The notes: generated by a model not told the origin, from the sequence alone. Numbered from the stretch's first letter, positions 35,781 through 47,209 are shown. The stretch: 64,000 nt of DNA from Carnegiea gigantea (GCA_029747015.1 JAKOGI010000001.1:868001-932000); one strand, 5' to 3'. Program-made: numbers and translations.

Positions 35781-37440
35781 CCATGACTTCTAGTGATAAC
35801 ACCAAGAGTTCCAAGGAATACTAATTAGTAGTATGCCGGAGATACGAATCTCTTTGCCATTAGCAGCTAAGTCGTCATACACCACACTGAAGAGCTTTAT
35901 CAAATAATATAAGCAAATGCACAAAAACAGATGTCCTTCACCTTTATTTGTGAACCAATATCTCCAAGGACTGCAGCCAGCCATTCATATAAAATGACCA
36001 TCTATCTTCAAGTGGGAAGTACAACAGAATCTCCGAGCTTCAAGGTATGATTTGTGGTTGAAACTTCAAAGCCAGACTGAGCAGTAGCCTATATTTCCTA
36101 TCCTCCTGCAATGAAGTAATAAACACCACTTCAATCCTCCCGCAGATCAGCACAATTTAAAAGCGGCATGGATTTCAACCTTAACGGGGCCAAATGTGGT
36201 CTGTTTTGTCAGGCCAATATTGTCTCTTCTACAATAAAAGCAGGAAAGAATCTGAGAAAAAATTCAAAAACAGGCGATGGATTGAGTTACTTCTGTGAAT
36301 TAATGTCAAGTGAGTTTGGAGATACTTTGAATCCTAATAGTTAAGCCAATTCGCCCGGCTTATTGCAGGTCTCACATCGAGCACTCTCACAGCGAAAATC
36401 AATGAATTAAGACTCCTGTCGACACTAGAAATGTCAGAATCTCGCACAATAATAATGATGAATACCTAAATTTCTCGGGAAAATTGCTTATTAATAGACT
36501 GGAACGGGCTTTTCCCTAACCCAGGGACTCCCTACCCTCCTACTCAATTTATTAAACGTATCTCAGAAGGTAGTATACTTGTTCAATGCTCAGTGCTTGC
36601 TTAAGGGAAGCACACAATTAGCATTGATTACTTCACATATGTGCAGTTAATTTGACATCAATTTTGACTGAGCTCTACTGCATTCCATCAATTGAACCTT
36701 GGGTGAGACAAACATAGACCAGCACACTATAGTACATCAATTGAAAAGTATACTACAGTTCACTAAGATGTTTTAAACATCCATTTAGACTCCAATATCA
36801 AAAATCTTAACTCCTTCAATTTTACTAAAAATGCACATTCACCCCTCAACTCTGGGAAAAAGAGAACTTCATTTAAAATGGGGTGATACTGAACACTGAC
36901 CACCATCTGTAAAGTTAATGAGACATGAAAGTTTTCTTCTTTCCAAACGGAGCTAAAAATTAATCACTTGCCATAAAGAGTTTCACCATTTGCGGACCAT
37001 AATGATTATCACTTATTAGGAGACCAAACAATTGCTTCTCAGCGGAATTCAACGTCCTTCCCCCCGACAAGAACAGCTGATCAACACCTTTTACCCCCCC
37101 CCCCCCAAAAAAAAAAAAACACATGTATCGACAACTATCCCAGAAACCTTTAATTCTTCAATCAATCGTGCATGTGAGTTGTGACGGTTCTAATTTGATT
37201 GATTTTCGGTTGAATACTCAATTGGCGGGGGGGTGGGGGAGATTGAGCAAAATCAAATTAAGAACCAAAAAAAACCCTAAAAAATTGAGGCATCATACTC
37301 CGATAGCACAAATGCATAGTAAAATGTGGCATATTTGGAGAAATTTATGGACGAACCTGGTTTGGTGCAGACGAATCCGGCCATTACAATCGGCGCTCAG
37401 TCGGATTTTTGCCTGTTCAACCTGCAATTTTTTTTTTTTT
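35781..37440 (-). other. Possible exons of an unidentified minus-strand gene
   Basis: Three minus-strand segments look exon-like. Near 37400, MAGFVCTKP has a start codon and is followed by GTTCGT. Near 36235-36160, an acceptor TATTGTAG is followed by a frame reading RDNIGLTKQTTFGPVKVEIH. Near 35994-35938, MVILYEWLAAVLGDIGSQIK ends at AAAG|GTGAAG. The frames cannot be joined with certainty and no family is recognised. C13-A13 lies at 37094-37119. Confidence 0.22.
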
Positions 37441-38400
37441 TAACGGCACTTGTTCAATATATATATTATACCATCAAAGTATATATTCCCATTATCACGT
37501 CAACATATAATATTTTACTTAATTATATAATTAAAAAACTAACTAAAATAAAATAATTACATCTATCCGAAAACAGAATAGTATCACATCAGTCACAAAT
37601 TTCCTCCCACGCACTCCCCCCTTGCTTCTTTCCTCTCCCAATCGAATTCATCTATATTTTCCATGATCCATACTTTTTATTGATCAAACTTTTCTCTTTT
37701 GTTTGATCTAATATAGAATGTGGAAAACTTTTCTTTGTTCTTCTCATCAAATTCAACAATATTAAAGATTTTTTTTTTTGTTGTTTCTAAGTTAATGTTG
37801 TTAATTAGATCGAAAGTTATTGTTCACTAACAGAAACAACTGTTGATTCACCCGATTGGTCGAATTGTTTAACATCTAGCAACGATTAGTTCAAGTCTTT
37901 AGGGTCACCAACTCTTCACTGAGGCATGGACAATCAAGAAGCAACGCAGTGAAAGAAAGAAAAAATTGAAGACAAACAGGATGAAGTATTTGAAACAGGG
38001 ATACACTTACTTGGGCATCATTGTTAGGTTTCAACCTTTTTTTTTTCTTTTTTTTTTTGGTTTTACACTCTAGATTTCACCTGCTACAATTTGGTCATTT
38101 GTAGTCATAGTTTGATCATTAAGGTTTGTAAATTTTGTCATCATGAAAAGCAAGTTTATATGAAGGAAGGCTTCTTCGTTTATAATTGTATTGTTGCTAA
38201 TACAAATTATTCAATTAATTACTTGTATCATGTTATTTACGGTTTCAAAAAAATAGGTGTTCATCTTGAACTCGTCTAATTAGTTTCAAATATTACTCTA
38301 TTTTTGGCACACGAGTTCTAACATTCTTGTATCACGCAGTAGGTGTTAAAATAAAATCATCCAAATAGATTTAACTGACATTTTTATTATATTAAATAAA
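37441..38400. other. AT-rich intergenic sequence
   Basis: T-rich and A-rich runs (T10 at about 37769, T-rich at 38037-38060) are the only notable content; no gene is seen. Confidence 0.3.
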
Positions 38401-39400
38401 CAAATAACCCGCTTTCAGTGAACATTATTTGAGTAATCCATGAACGAACTAGCTATTCTCAATAAACAACCTCCAAATATACACTGAACAATTATCCTAT
38501 CCTAGTGAACTTTATCAAGGCAGCCAATGATGAACAAATTAGCAAGGCTTATGAACAAATTAAAAGGGTCTCATATTCGTTTTATATATTTGCAAACTTA
38601 AATTGTTAATTATCCCCCTCTAGTGTTGTTTTGCATATTTGCAAGCTTAACTTGTTCATTATCTCTGCTAGTATTAGTTCATTGTCACAGTTAATCGTAT
38701 TCACTATATTTTCGTCCACTACTTCTACTCAACTAATCCATAAGAATTATGTAATTCAAAAGTCCTCATGATTAGATTTCTTTTTTTTTGGGAAAAAAGA
38801 AGCTTGTTTAGTATATAGCACTTATTTGCAAAGCTGACATTGTCATTAAAATTAAAAAAAAAATAAGCCTGTCTAAAATATGTTTCCAAATCAAGTATAC
38901 AATGTTCATTCCTGAATTTACTCTTGTTCAATATGTATTGCAAAATTTCCACAGTAAATTATGAACAAATATCCTACCATTAGTGCACTTTTTAAAAACA
39001 TCCAATGAACAAGTTGATGAGCCTTGATGAACAATTAAGATTCACAGGCCAAAAATGAACATGATAGAAACAGTAAATGAACAAATTAGACACCACTAGT
39101 GAACAATGTCACAATATGTGTATAAATATCATACTTTCATGAAGACATGCATTAAACAAATTGACTAGGCTCGATGAGTTATTGAAACTCATATACCCAA
39201 GAGTGAACAATATGGAAACTATATGTGAATAAAGTGGACGACCTCAATGAACAATCTCACAATAGATTATGAACAAATATCCAACAATTAGTGAACTTTA
39301 TCAAGGCATCTAACAAGCAAATTGACAAGAGTTGATCAAGAATTTAGATTTACATACACATAAATAAAGACGGATAGATTTTTAACATGTTAAAAATATG
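38400..39400. repeat. Degenerate ATGAACAA-rich tandem repeat zone
   Basis: Blocks of the type 'atgaacaaatatcc.accattagtgaactttatcaaggcatccaatgaacaaattga..aggcttgatgaacaatt' recur near 38480-38580, 38960-39060, 39110-39215 and 39265-39365. The word GAACAA and its variants appear more than fifteen times in 1 kb. The copies are strongly diverged and spaced irregularly at about 150-450 bp. No coding sequence and no terminal inverted repeats are visible. Confidence 0.6.
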
Positions 39401-39846
39401 ATCTAAATAATGAATGTAAATCTTTAAAAAAAGTGATAATGATATTCAATTTTATAATGATGTTGAGGTTGATACTCTACTAATCCTAAATATAACAAAA
39501 ATGAAATGTGATACATACAATATAAATGTGAGTATTAATAATAAAAAATTGAAACAATGAACAAAAAGTGCGAATAATAATATACAGTAATTGATTAATT
39601 ATGATGGATTGACTCATAAATTGTTTCAACAGATAAAGCTATCAATGGCATTCCACCAAAAACATGACGTCTATCTTAAAAAAAGGAAAATTAATTGGCT
39701 TCCAAAACATAACCAACGGCAGCAAATTGAAAACAAGGGTTTAAGAGCCCACAAACCGTGAAAAAAAAAAAAAAAAAAAAACCCAAGAAAAAGCATATTG
39801 CTGGATAGGGGAAAAAAGATAACCTCCCTAAACGGTAACTTTTTTA
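39401..39846. other. AT-rich spacer
   Basis: No gene; an A21-type run lies at about 39762-39781. Confidence 0.3.
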
Positions 39847-40223
39847 GGCTCCGTTTGGATCTTTAAAATTTTGATGAAAAGAAAAATATTTGAAAAAGTT
39901 ACTTTTTTTCCTTGTCTTTGGTTTAGAGAAAATCACAAAGAAAAAAATATGGAGGAAAGTTGGATGGAACAATTATTAAAAATAAGTGAAAAAATTTTCC
40001 TCATAAAATTATGAGAAAAATTTCCAACCTCCTCCAACCTTTTTTTTCCTTCACAATTTTTCCCTACTTTTTTTCCACCAAATTTTCCTCATTCAAATTC
40101 TTATATTTTTTCTTCAATCCAAATAAAAGAAAAAAACTCATTTTCTTCCTACTTTTTTTCCCTTTACAATTTTTTTCCTTCAACTTTTCTTTCCATCAAA
40201 TTTTCTAAAGACCAAACGGAGCC
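39847..40223. mobile_element. Tourist-type MITE (PIF/Harbinger superfamily), 377 bp
   Basis: The left terminus GGCTCCGTTTGGATCTTTAA and the right terminus, read inwards, GGCTCCGTTTGGTCTTTAGA are long, nearly perfect inverted repeats. The element is flanked by TTA on both sides (39844-39846 and 40224-40226), the target preference of PIF/Harbinger elements. The interior is AT-rich and non-coding. Confidence 0.88.
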
Positions 40224-40866
40224 TTAGTCAACTGCTTGGTTGGTCTCCCTAAAAATATCATTGATTATAGCTTGTGTAAATTATTGAAAAAACTTTCTTA
40301 TGTTCTGAATCAGATAAGAGTTTGTAGTTCTACAAGTAGCAGTTGGATGATGATCTTGTTGTCATCTTCAACTTGATCGTTTGGAATTCTAATTCCTGTC
40401 ATAATTTTCTAATCAACGTTAATCAAATTTTGAATTAGTTATATGAAGGTTAAATTTTATTGATATATTTTAGATATCTAATTTTTTAGGTCTGATTTTC
40501 ACTTTGAACATCATTAGACATTCTATTAAAGAAGCCATAATTCATTAAAAATTTTTAAAAATTTAAAATCTACTAAATGCAAACCTAGAATACAAAAAAA
40601 AAAAAATCAAATAAGCTAGAGACATACAATGAGAGCACATTACGATGTGCTCATTTCTAATATTTGAATATCTGTTTCATTAAAGTTGAAATTAATACTG
40701 ATTTATAAAGCGAAAAAACTCTTTCTTTATAGTTCAAATTATTGTTGGTCGAATTATTAATCTGTGTTGGTCTTTTAAAGAATGCGTGTTTAATAACGGC
40801 TAGTTTGCTACTACCATTGTATACTGAATCTTTTTTGTGTTTTTAAGAGAAGAGGGGGAGAGGGAA
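40224..40866. other. AT-rich spacer
   Basis: No gene or defined repeat seen. Confidence 0.3.
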
Positions 40867-40905
40867 TGGCACTTGGCACTTGGCACTTGGCACTTGGCAC
40901 TTGGC
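40867..40905 (+). repeat. 7-bp tandem repeat (GGCACTT) x 5
   Basis: Five perfect or near-perfect tandem units of GGCACTT lie in a GC-richer island (40845-40990) within AT-rich sequence. Confidence 0.85.
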
Positions 40906-41765
40906 AGAGCCGCGGAGTTGAGGAGGGAATAATTCCTAATACAGGGATTCTGTCCCATGTCATGCGTGAGATCACATCCACAGCTGTTTAAGCTCAAAAA
41001 TTCATTAATTAGTTATAAGATCAAGGGCTCTAATTGAACAATTATAATAATTGAAAATTTTTTCAATTATGATAGAATTTTACCTACTGTAATATTTTTC
41101 CCCGTTTAATTTTGCCTATTTGTTTGATTGCTTGGCAGTGTCTTGAGCTAGATTTTGCGCTTGACTTTGACTTAACCCATGTGATGATGGCCTTTTAACC
41201 CAGGCTTTCAGGCTGTCGATCTATGGTTTATACAGTAACAAAGATATTACCTGGCCGCATGTCTTTCTCGCATGCTCAGGAATATTCTTATTGTAGTACC
41301 CCGCTAAATACAGACACAGACAAATTAATTAGAACCATAAAAGCAACAGCTGCTGCGTCTTTGATTTTATTTACTATTTTTGCACCAATTTGTTAGGGCA
41401 CGTTCATTCAGATTGGGAGGGGAAAATGATTACTTTATCTGGTTAGGGACCATAAAAAAAAGAAATTCAAATAAACTGAAAACAATGGAAAATTTTAACG
41501 GGAATAAATTGTAAGTTTAATTTGGTACAAGCAAGATGCCCAAGTTGATTCAATTCGAATATAAGTTTCTGATAACAACTCTAGAATATTTCACTATTTG
41601 AATTCATTAATATGTATAGTAACCTTTCTCTTCCAAAAACAAATAAGATGATCTTGTATATGAAGACACTTCTCATCATCAAATTATAGCTAAAAAGGAT
41701 AGATATAGAAAAAGAAGAAGTAAAAGTAAGGACTAGGGAATATAGGGAGATTGAATTCCTCATGC
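40906..41765. other. Intergenic sequence
   Basis: No recognised gene or repeat. Confidence 0.3.
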
Positions 41766-41769
41766 ATCT

Positions 41770-41862
41770 GGAAGTAGCTAGGATTCGAACTTATAGATAT
41801 ATTCTCTGTGTTAAAGGTATAATTCTTTTCATTAGACCAGTCTTTACTGGTTGTGCTTATTA
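41770..41862 (-). repeat. tRNA-derived SINE-like sequence, minus strand
   Basis: Read on the minus strand, CTGGTCTAATGAAAAG resembles an A box and AGTTCGAATCC (41776-41786 on the + strand as GGATTCGAACT) is a near-exact B box, about 50 nt apart. The arrangement is that of a SINE head. No cloverleaf can be drawn. Confidence 0.45.
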
Positions 41863-41999
41863 AGAGTAGCGTTCGAGAGACACACGGTTCGTTTGTCCAC
41901 CGCACCCCCCAATTTAAGTATACAAAAATATAATGCAAGCACAGTACTGATTCCATGCATACTTATTGTAAAACATAAATTGCCTAGATATATACCACT

Positions 42000-43145
42000 T
42001 GTTATGGTCAATATTCGAGCATGAATTTAGCGAAAGGGAAATATAAGATGGCAAACAAATCGAAAAAAATAAAACAAGATTAAACACGAGATAGGAGACA
42101 AGATTTTAATGTGGGAAATCTAAATAGGAAAAATTATGGGTGGCGATTAGCAAAATTAATCCACTAATTGAGAAAGAGTACAACGATTGATCTCAACCCA
42201 AGAGAGCTGGCAACTCACATCCACAAACTCTCACCAAAACTCTTCTTTCACCCATAATGTAATAACTTTCAAACTTTTGGCATAAATCAGCCACACCATG
42301 AATGCCCCTAAGGGTCGTAAATGGCCACACAAAATGACTACATACACACCAAACTAGGTTGAATAACCTAGTATATATGGAGAAACCTCAAAAGTATCAA
42401 TGAGTATTTCTAATGACAAACATATGTCTTGGCCACTAATTAGGGGTGGCAATGGGGCAGGTACGGGGTGGATTTAGCCGTACCATCACCCATACTCAGT
42501 TTCAAAATTAATACCTATATCCATATTCGTTGGGTACTGTAAAACTATACTTATACCCACGGGATATAGCGAGTATGCGGATTTTATTTACGTACATATA
42601 AAACAAAATGAATTAAATCTATTTTATATCCGTCTTCGACATCAAATAGCGAATATGTCAGATGAACAGCAAACTTCCAACAAAATATCGTATCCATCAA
42701 ATACAACTAAAAGTTTCCAAATTCAAGCAAAAAATTAACACTCAATAGTTATAATTTCTAACAAAATGTCCCATTGGAGTCGTGAATATAATATAACTCA
42801 AAACAACTAGCAAAATATCTAAGTCCGAGTAACAAATTAGAATTTTGAATAAACGGGTACGAGTTTTATATGAGAAGATATGAGACGGATACGAGGTGGG
42901 TATTAATAAAATGGATATGGGGCGGGTATGAGCTATATCCATACCCATACCCATACCCGTAACCCTTTTAGCAATAACCACCCCATACTCATTTTTTCTC
43001 ATTTTTAATTAAAATTTTAATATACATACCCATACGCCCATACCAATTGAGACGGATTTGACGGGTTTTAAGCAATTACGGGTTTTTTACCGGCCCTATC
43101 ACCAATCACCATATTTCCAAAAAGGAGAAGATCTTTAACCCAACA
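42000..43145 (-). mobile_element. Degenerate Copia-type LTR carrying a nested hAT-like MITE
   Basis: The left boundary TGTTATGGTCAATATTCGAG and the right end TTTAACCCAACA mirror the LTR ends of the intact element at 56621 (TGTTAGGAATAATATT and AACCCAACA). The block 'tttaatgtgggaaatctaaataggaaaaattatgggtggcg' aligns by eye with the corresponding LTR segment of that element. The LTR is interrupted by the MITE at 42441-43098. No target duplication was found and no internal region is recognisable, so this is probably an old solo LTR or a fragment. Confidence 0.5.
42441..43098. mobile_element. hAT-like MITE (TAGGGGTGGCAA family), 658 bp
   Basis: The left end TAGGGGTGGCAATGGGG and the right end, read inwards, TAGGGCCGGTAAAAA fit the hAT-type terminus TAGGGGTGGCAA. 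An imperfect 8-bp target duplication flanks it: CCACTAAT (42433-42440) and TCACCAAT (43099-43106), six of eight identical, the length expected for hAT. Inside are many 'tacccatacccatacc' / GGGTATGGGTA-type words. Confidence 0.7.
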
Positions 43146-43710
43146 AATGAAAATACAATAATTTTCATAAAATAGAATATCTTCAACCATATCATATGAA
43201 CCTTAAGTGCCAAGTAATAATCTTTAAAATAAAATTTAATTTTTCAAAGCCGAGCAAGAAATTCAACCTCTCATTCTCTACAAATATATATAAACAATCT
43301 ATACACCTTAATTTCAATTTTTCTCGGATTAAGCCAAGCATGCATATGAGAAATAAAATTAAATTCATCCCTAAATCTCTTGATTTTATTCCAATCTCCT
43401 TTCTATTGTTGAACTAAACCAACTGCGCAACTTTTTATAATTTTTAATATTCTCCCTAGGCATTCTTCGCACATGCCTGTATTACTTTAAAGGAGTCTAG
43501 TTCACGTGAATCCTGACAGTATCTTTACACTTTATAGGTTCACATGCATGGCGACCCAAAGAGTTGGGATCTTCTTCGTGGATTGTTTACTTGCCTGGCA
43601 TATTGCGCCATTGCTTGCGCTGCCTGTGAAGAGCTATCATTGCTAGTTAGCAATTCTAATTTGCCCACCACCTTTTTTTTCCTTGAAAAAAAGAAGTAAG
43701 ATGCATTACA
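43146..43710. other. AT-rich spacer
   Basis: No gene; possibly further degenerate retrotransposon sequence to the right of the old LTR. Confidence 0.3.
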
Positions 43711-43758
43711 ATAATTATAATTATAATTATAATGGTAATTATTATTATTGTTGTTGTT
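43711..43758 (+). repeat. ATAATT / ATT / GTT microsatellite
   Basis: Tandem 'ataatt' units pass into 'att' and then 'gtt' triplets. Confidence 0.8.
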
Positions 43759-43959
43759 GATAATGCAATTATACAAGATCAATTCATGTGATAAAAGCAA
43801 TTCAAACTTAGTTTTTTAGTAACAACTTTAAAAACATTACAAACTATACTAATTGGCGGGCTCTTCATATAGACGGTTGTTTACTATAATGCATTGTGAT
43901 AATATACTATTCAAGTACTTATTTTTAATGTGATGATGTTATCATTATTCCTATTTTAG

Positions 43960-43961
<2 letters not shown>

Positions 43962-44025
<64 letters not shown>

Positions 44026-44210
44026 GTGTATATGCGCACGCACGTCTGTGTCTATATATATATACACACACACACACATACACAGACACACATACGCACA
44101 CGTGTGCGTACAGACACACACGTACACACATATATATATATACATAAATTTGTATATACACACGTACATATCCGCACACGCATGCACACATCTATATATT
44201 TATAAATATA
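43962..44210. repeat. Long (AT)n tract passing into (CA)n/(TA)n: alternating purine-pyrimidine tract
   Basis: About 72 bp of pure (AT)n (43962-44033) is followed by some 175 bp of CACACA, TATATA, GTGTGC and ACACGT words that keep purine-pyrimidine alternation for most of their length. It reads as low-complexity peptides in several frames, none of which is a gene. Confidence 0.85.
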
Positions 44211-45928
44211 TACAACCACATAAGCAGTTAGTAATTAATGGTTTCTTTAATGTCTTTTTTTAAAAAAAAAATGAATGTGACTTTATAACCCTTTACCTGT
44301 TTGCCTTAGTTGAAAGGCTATTATTGAAGGTTTAACGAGTGAGTGCACTTACTTTTTCTCTTTAAACAGTCATTTTACAAAGCCAAACTTTGTAATGATC
44401 ATACAACTATCTAAATTTTGTATTGCAATTCATATTGCATTTTGTGAATTAAGGACCAAAATTAACCAAAGAGTTAAAAATTAATTTGTGTCACTTATGT
44501 TTTAGTTTGCTATTATTATCTTTTTCTGAAATTGTTTGTAATTAAGTGTCGCACAAGCATTCACTCTTTTCTTTTTCCAAAGTTTATTCTCCATGAAACT
44601 ATTCAATTTATTAGTGGGAAAAAGAATTCTTGCCTCAAAGAGCAAAGTGATCTTTTATATTTTATATGTGCATGGGACCATATGCATGCCGGTCGAAGCT
44701 CTTATGAATTGAAGGCTTCGAATCCTTGGAACTTGGAAGGTTGAGACCGCCAAGGGTCAAGAAGTTCTTCAATCGTTTGTAAAGTCATTAGGTTTCACTT
44801 AATTATCTAACCCCAAGAACCACCATTAATTGAATTAACTAATGTCACGGGAAACTATTCATTTTTTTATATTTAAAATAAATAAATGCTAATACTACGA
44901 TATAGCGCCTTATGTACGGACTAATAGGTATACCTTCAATACAGTATTTCAACTATATAACACATTTTTTAAATATATGAGTATATTATTTGTGAGAACA
45001 TATAATTTTGTATACTTCATTTTAATTGGTGTCAATTATCCCGATTAACTAGTAAAGTTTTTTAGGAGTTATTGTCATAAAGATGATCAGTTATAGAAAA
45101 TGGTTAGTAAATTTTTCTAGGAGTCATTATTATAAATTTGTCATCACTTAAAAGTTGCACGATCATGTATTGAATTGAAACAAAAAATGATACGCACTTT
45201 TTTTTGGGGAAGAAAGAAAGTGATAATTTTATTCTTAATAGTGAAAAAAAGGTCATAAATTAGGTAAAATCATCTTTTTATTCTTAATTTTTCACATATA
45301 TAAAATTAAGCATATGATATATTGTCATGGTCATTGCGGATAACATTGATTCAACTAATGTATCATTTTAATTTGTATCTATTGATGTAACGAACGACTA
45401 TTAAGATTGTACAATTCATAATTAGTTACAATTAGTAAAAGTTTAATAATTTTAAATCATAAAAATTATGAATAAGCTCATAAATATATTTAAGAGTATT
45501 TTACCACAAGATAAATATCAAATAAACTAAGTAATAATAAACCTTATAAACCTAACAAAACTCAGAGGGAAAGGAATCATGACACTAGTCGGAGCAAGGT
45601 GGATGGTGCTAGAGCACAGTGCCCGCCAGTGGAGAATGCTGACAACTGGTTCAAACACTAGCTAGCACTGCCTACTCATCAAGGAAATCTGGTGATATTG
45701 CCCCAGTTGCTCCAATATTAATTATTTAATTCTAAGCTAGTATGCTCATACAGATGTGGTACTTGAAAAATGTCATCATTTTTTAATTACAGTAATTATT
45801 AAAAGCTTTTAATTGCATCTTTTAATTTTAATCAAATAATATAAAACATTAATTGATCAATAAGATCTTTAAACTTAGATGTTAGATACCAAAATCTCAT
45901 ATTCGGAATCCCACCACATCAAGCTAAT
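44211..45928. other. Intergenic sequence
   Basis: No gene is seen. At 45593-45665 a sequence with 'tggtgctagagcacagtgcccgc' and 'ggttcaaacac' is loosely SINE-like but too degenerate to call. Confidence 0.3.
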
Positions 45929-46247
45929 GACCCTGTTTGACAAACAGTTTTTTGGTCAAAAAGAGCTTTTTTGATCAAAATTAGCTTTTTGACCAAGTAA
46001 AAAAGCTAATTTAGGTGTTTGATGAAAGAGCTTTTTAGGTTCAAAAAGCTAATTTGAAAAAACTAATTTAATGAGCTTTTTGGAAGAGTTTTTTTGAATA
46101 ATTAGCTTTTTGTCTCATAACTTTATCAGAAACAGCTAATTTTACCAAATAGCTTTTCAACAAACAGTTAACTCAAACAACTAACAGCTAACAGCTAATA
46201 CAAACAGCTAACAGCTAACAACTAACAGCTGTTTGCCAAACATGGCC
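45929..46247. mobile_element. hAT-like MITE, copy 3 of the GTTTGGCAAACAGC family
   Basis: Left end GACCCTGTTTGACAAACAG; right end, read inwards, GGCCATGTTTGGCAAACAGC. The interior matches copy 1 at 10836 block by block (AAAAGCTAATTT, ATGAGCTTTTTGGAA, AACAGCTAACAGCTAATACA), which makes the two copies of the same subfamily. No clear 8-bp target duplication. Confidence 0.75.
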
Positions 46248-46680
46248 ATATCTTCGCTAGAAAAAGAAAAATTAAAGACTATAATAGATCGAGTGGTAAA
46301 TGAGATAAACTATAGACTGTGGAACAAGAAGCTATCACCATAGACACTTTGCGTCCTTGAATACTTATCATGCATGAAGCTTAAGCATTTATACAAACTT
46401 GAATGAATAATTTCGTTGAAGTCATTTAATACTTATTCTTTTTAAATAAAGTTTTTGAATTTGAGTTTTGAGAATAAAAAAAATCTATATATAATAATAT
46501 AACTTTATCACATTTATGAATTAATAGTAGCTCGATTCTAATATAGGAATAGATATACAAACGCTCGTATATTTAAAAAAAAAAAAAAATAGAAATCCCC
46601 TTCTTTGCAGGGGCCGGCCTTTAGTCCCTTTATATTTACTCTCCTAAGCATTAGACAAAGTGTTTTTTCTTTAAGGATCC
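46248..46680. other. Upstream region of the second CEP gene
   Basis: AT-rich with an A15 run at about 46576; no gene. Confidence 0.35.
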
Positions 46681-46753
46681 GTTGCATATGCAACTGTCAA
46701 AGCTCCTCCTCTTTCTCTCTCTTCCCCTAACTTTATAAATTTATAAATACCCC
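46681..46753 (+). promoter_or_regulatory. Core promoter of the second CEP gene: palindrome and TATA box
   Basis: A perfect 14-bp palindrome GTTGCATATGCAAC (46681-46694) lies about 45-60 bp upstream of TTTATAAATACCCCCC (46740-46755). The TATA context TATAAATACCCC is shared with the first CEP gene. The ATG follows about 115 bp further on, a distance matching the first gene. Confidence 0.55.
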
Positions 46754-46807
46754 CCACAGCAAGACCCTTCCTCATCCCCTGTCACTCACTAGCTCACTAC
46801 TACTCCA

Positions 46808-46811
<4 letters not shown>

Positions 46812-46846
<35 letters not shown>
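46812..46846 (+). repeat. (CT)n microsatellite in the 5' UTR of the second CEP gene
   Basis: About 17 CT units lie directly upstream of the ATG at 46865, probably transcribed. Confidence 0.85.
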
Positions 46847-46851
<5 letters not shown>

Positions 46852-46864
46852 GTATTAGCATACA

Positions 46865-47209
46865 ATGGCAAGGAGCAATAAGCTGGGAGGAGCATGCACT
46901 GTAGTTCTTCTCCTTGTGTTCATGATCTTATGTGATGAGGTTTCAGTCAGTGAAGGTAGGCACCTGAAATGCAAGAAATTAAGGTGTGAAGGCAGTCATG
47001 GTAATAGCTATAGGAGCACTAGCACCGCCAGTAGCAGTTGGAGAATGATTACTTCAAGCTCAAAAAACGAGGACGCAGAGGCTTCTTTCAACGCAAGAAA
47101 TCACGGTGATCAGACATTGACGAAGGAAGAGCTCGCGAGTGAGATGGAGGAAACTTCAGATGACTTTAGACCAACTACCCCCGGTCGCAGCCCTGGTGCT
47201 GGCCATTGA
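46865..47209 (+). CDS. CEP: CEP peptide-hormone precursor (C-terminally encoded peptide)
   Basis: The 114-aa precursor begins MARSNKLGGACTVVLLLVFM, a typical secretory signal peptide with likely cleavage near residues 26-31 (EVSVSEG). A Ser/Thr-rich and acidic variable middle follows, and the final 15 residues before the stop are the CEP domain DFRPTTPGRSPGAGH. CEPs are secreted hormones perceived by CEPR receptor kinases, with roles in nitrogen-demand signalling and root development; the role of this member cannot be read from the sequence. It is a single exon, intact, with a TATA box about 115 bp upstream. Its peptide differs from that of the CEP gene at 28618 by Asp/Arg at position 1 and Thr/Ala at position 6, and the precursors are otherwise quite different. 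Confidence 0.92.
   Translation: MARSNKLGGACTVVLLLVFMILCDEVSVSEGRHLKCKKLRCEGSHGNSYRSTSTASSSWRMITSSSKNEDAEASFNARNHGDQTLTKEELASEMEETSDDFRPTTPGRSPGAGH

Noticed and set aside
43925..44263. Tyr/Ile- and Cys/Val-rich open frames
   Set aside because: Translations of the AT and CA microsatellite.
45593..45665. Third SINE-like sequence
   Set aside because: A- and B-box matches are too weak and no border is visible.
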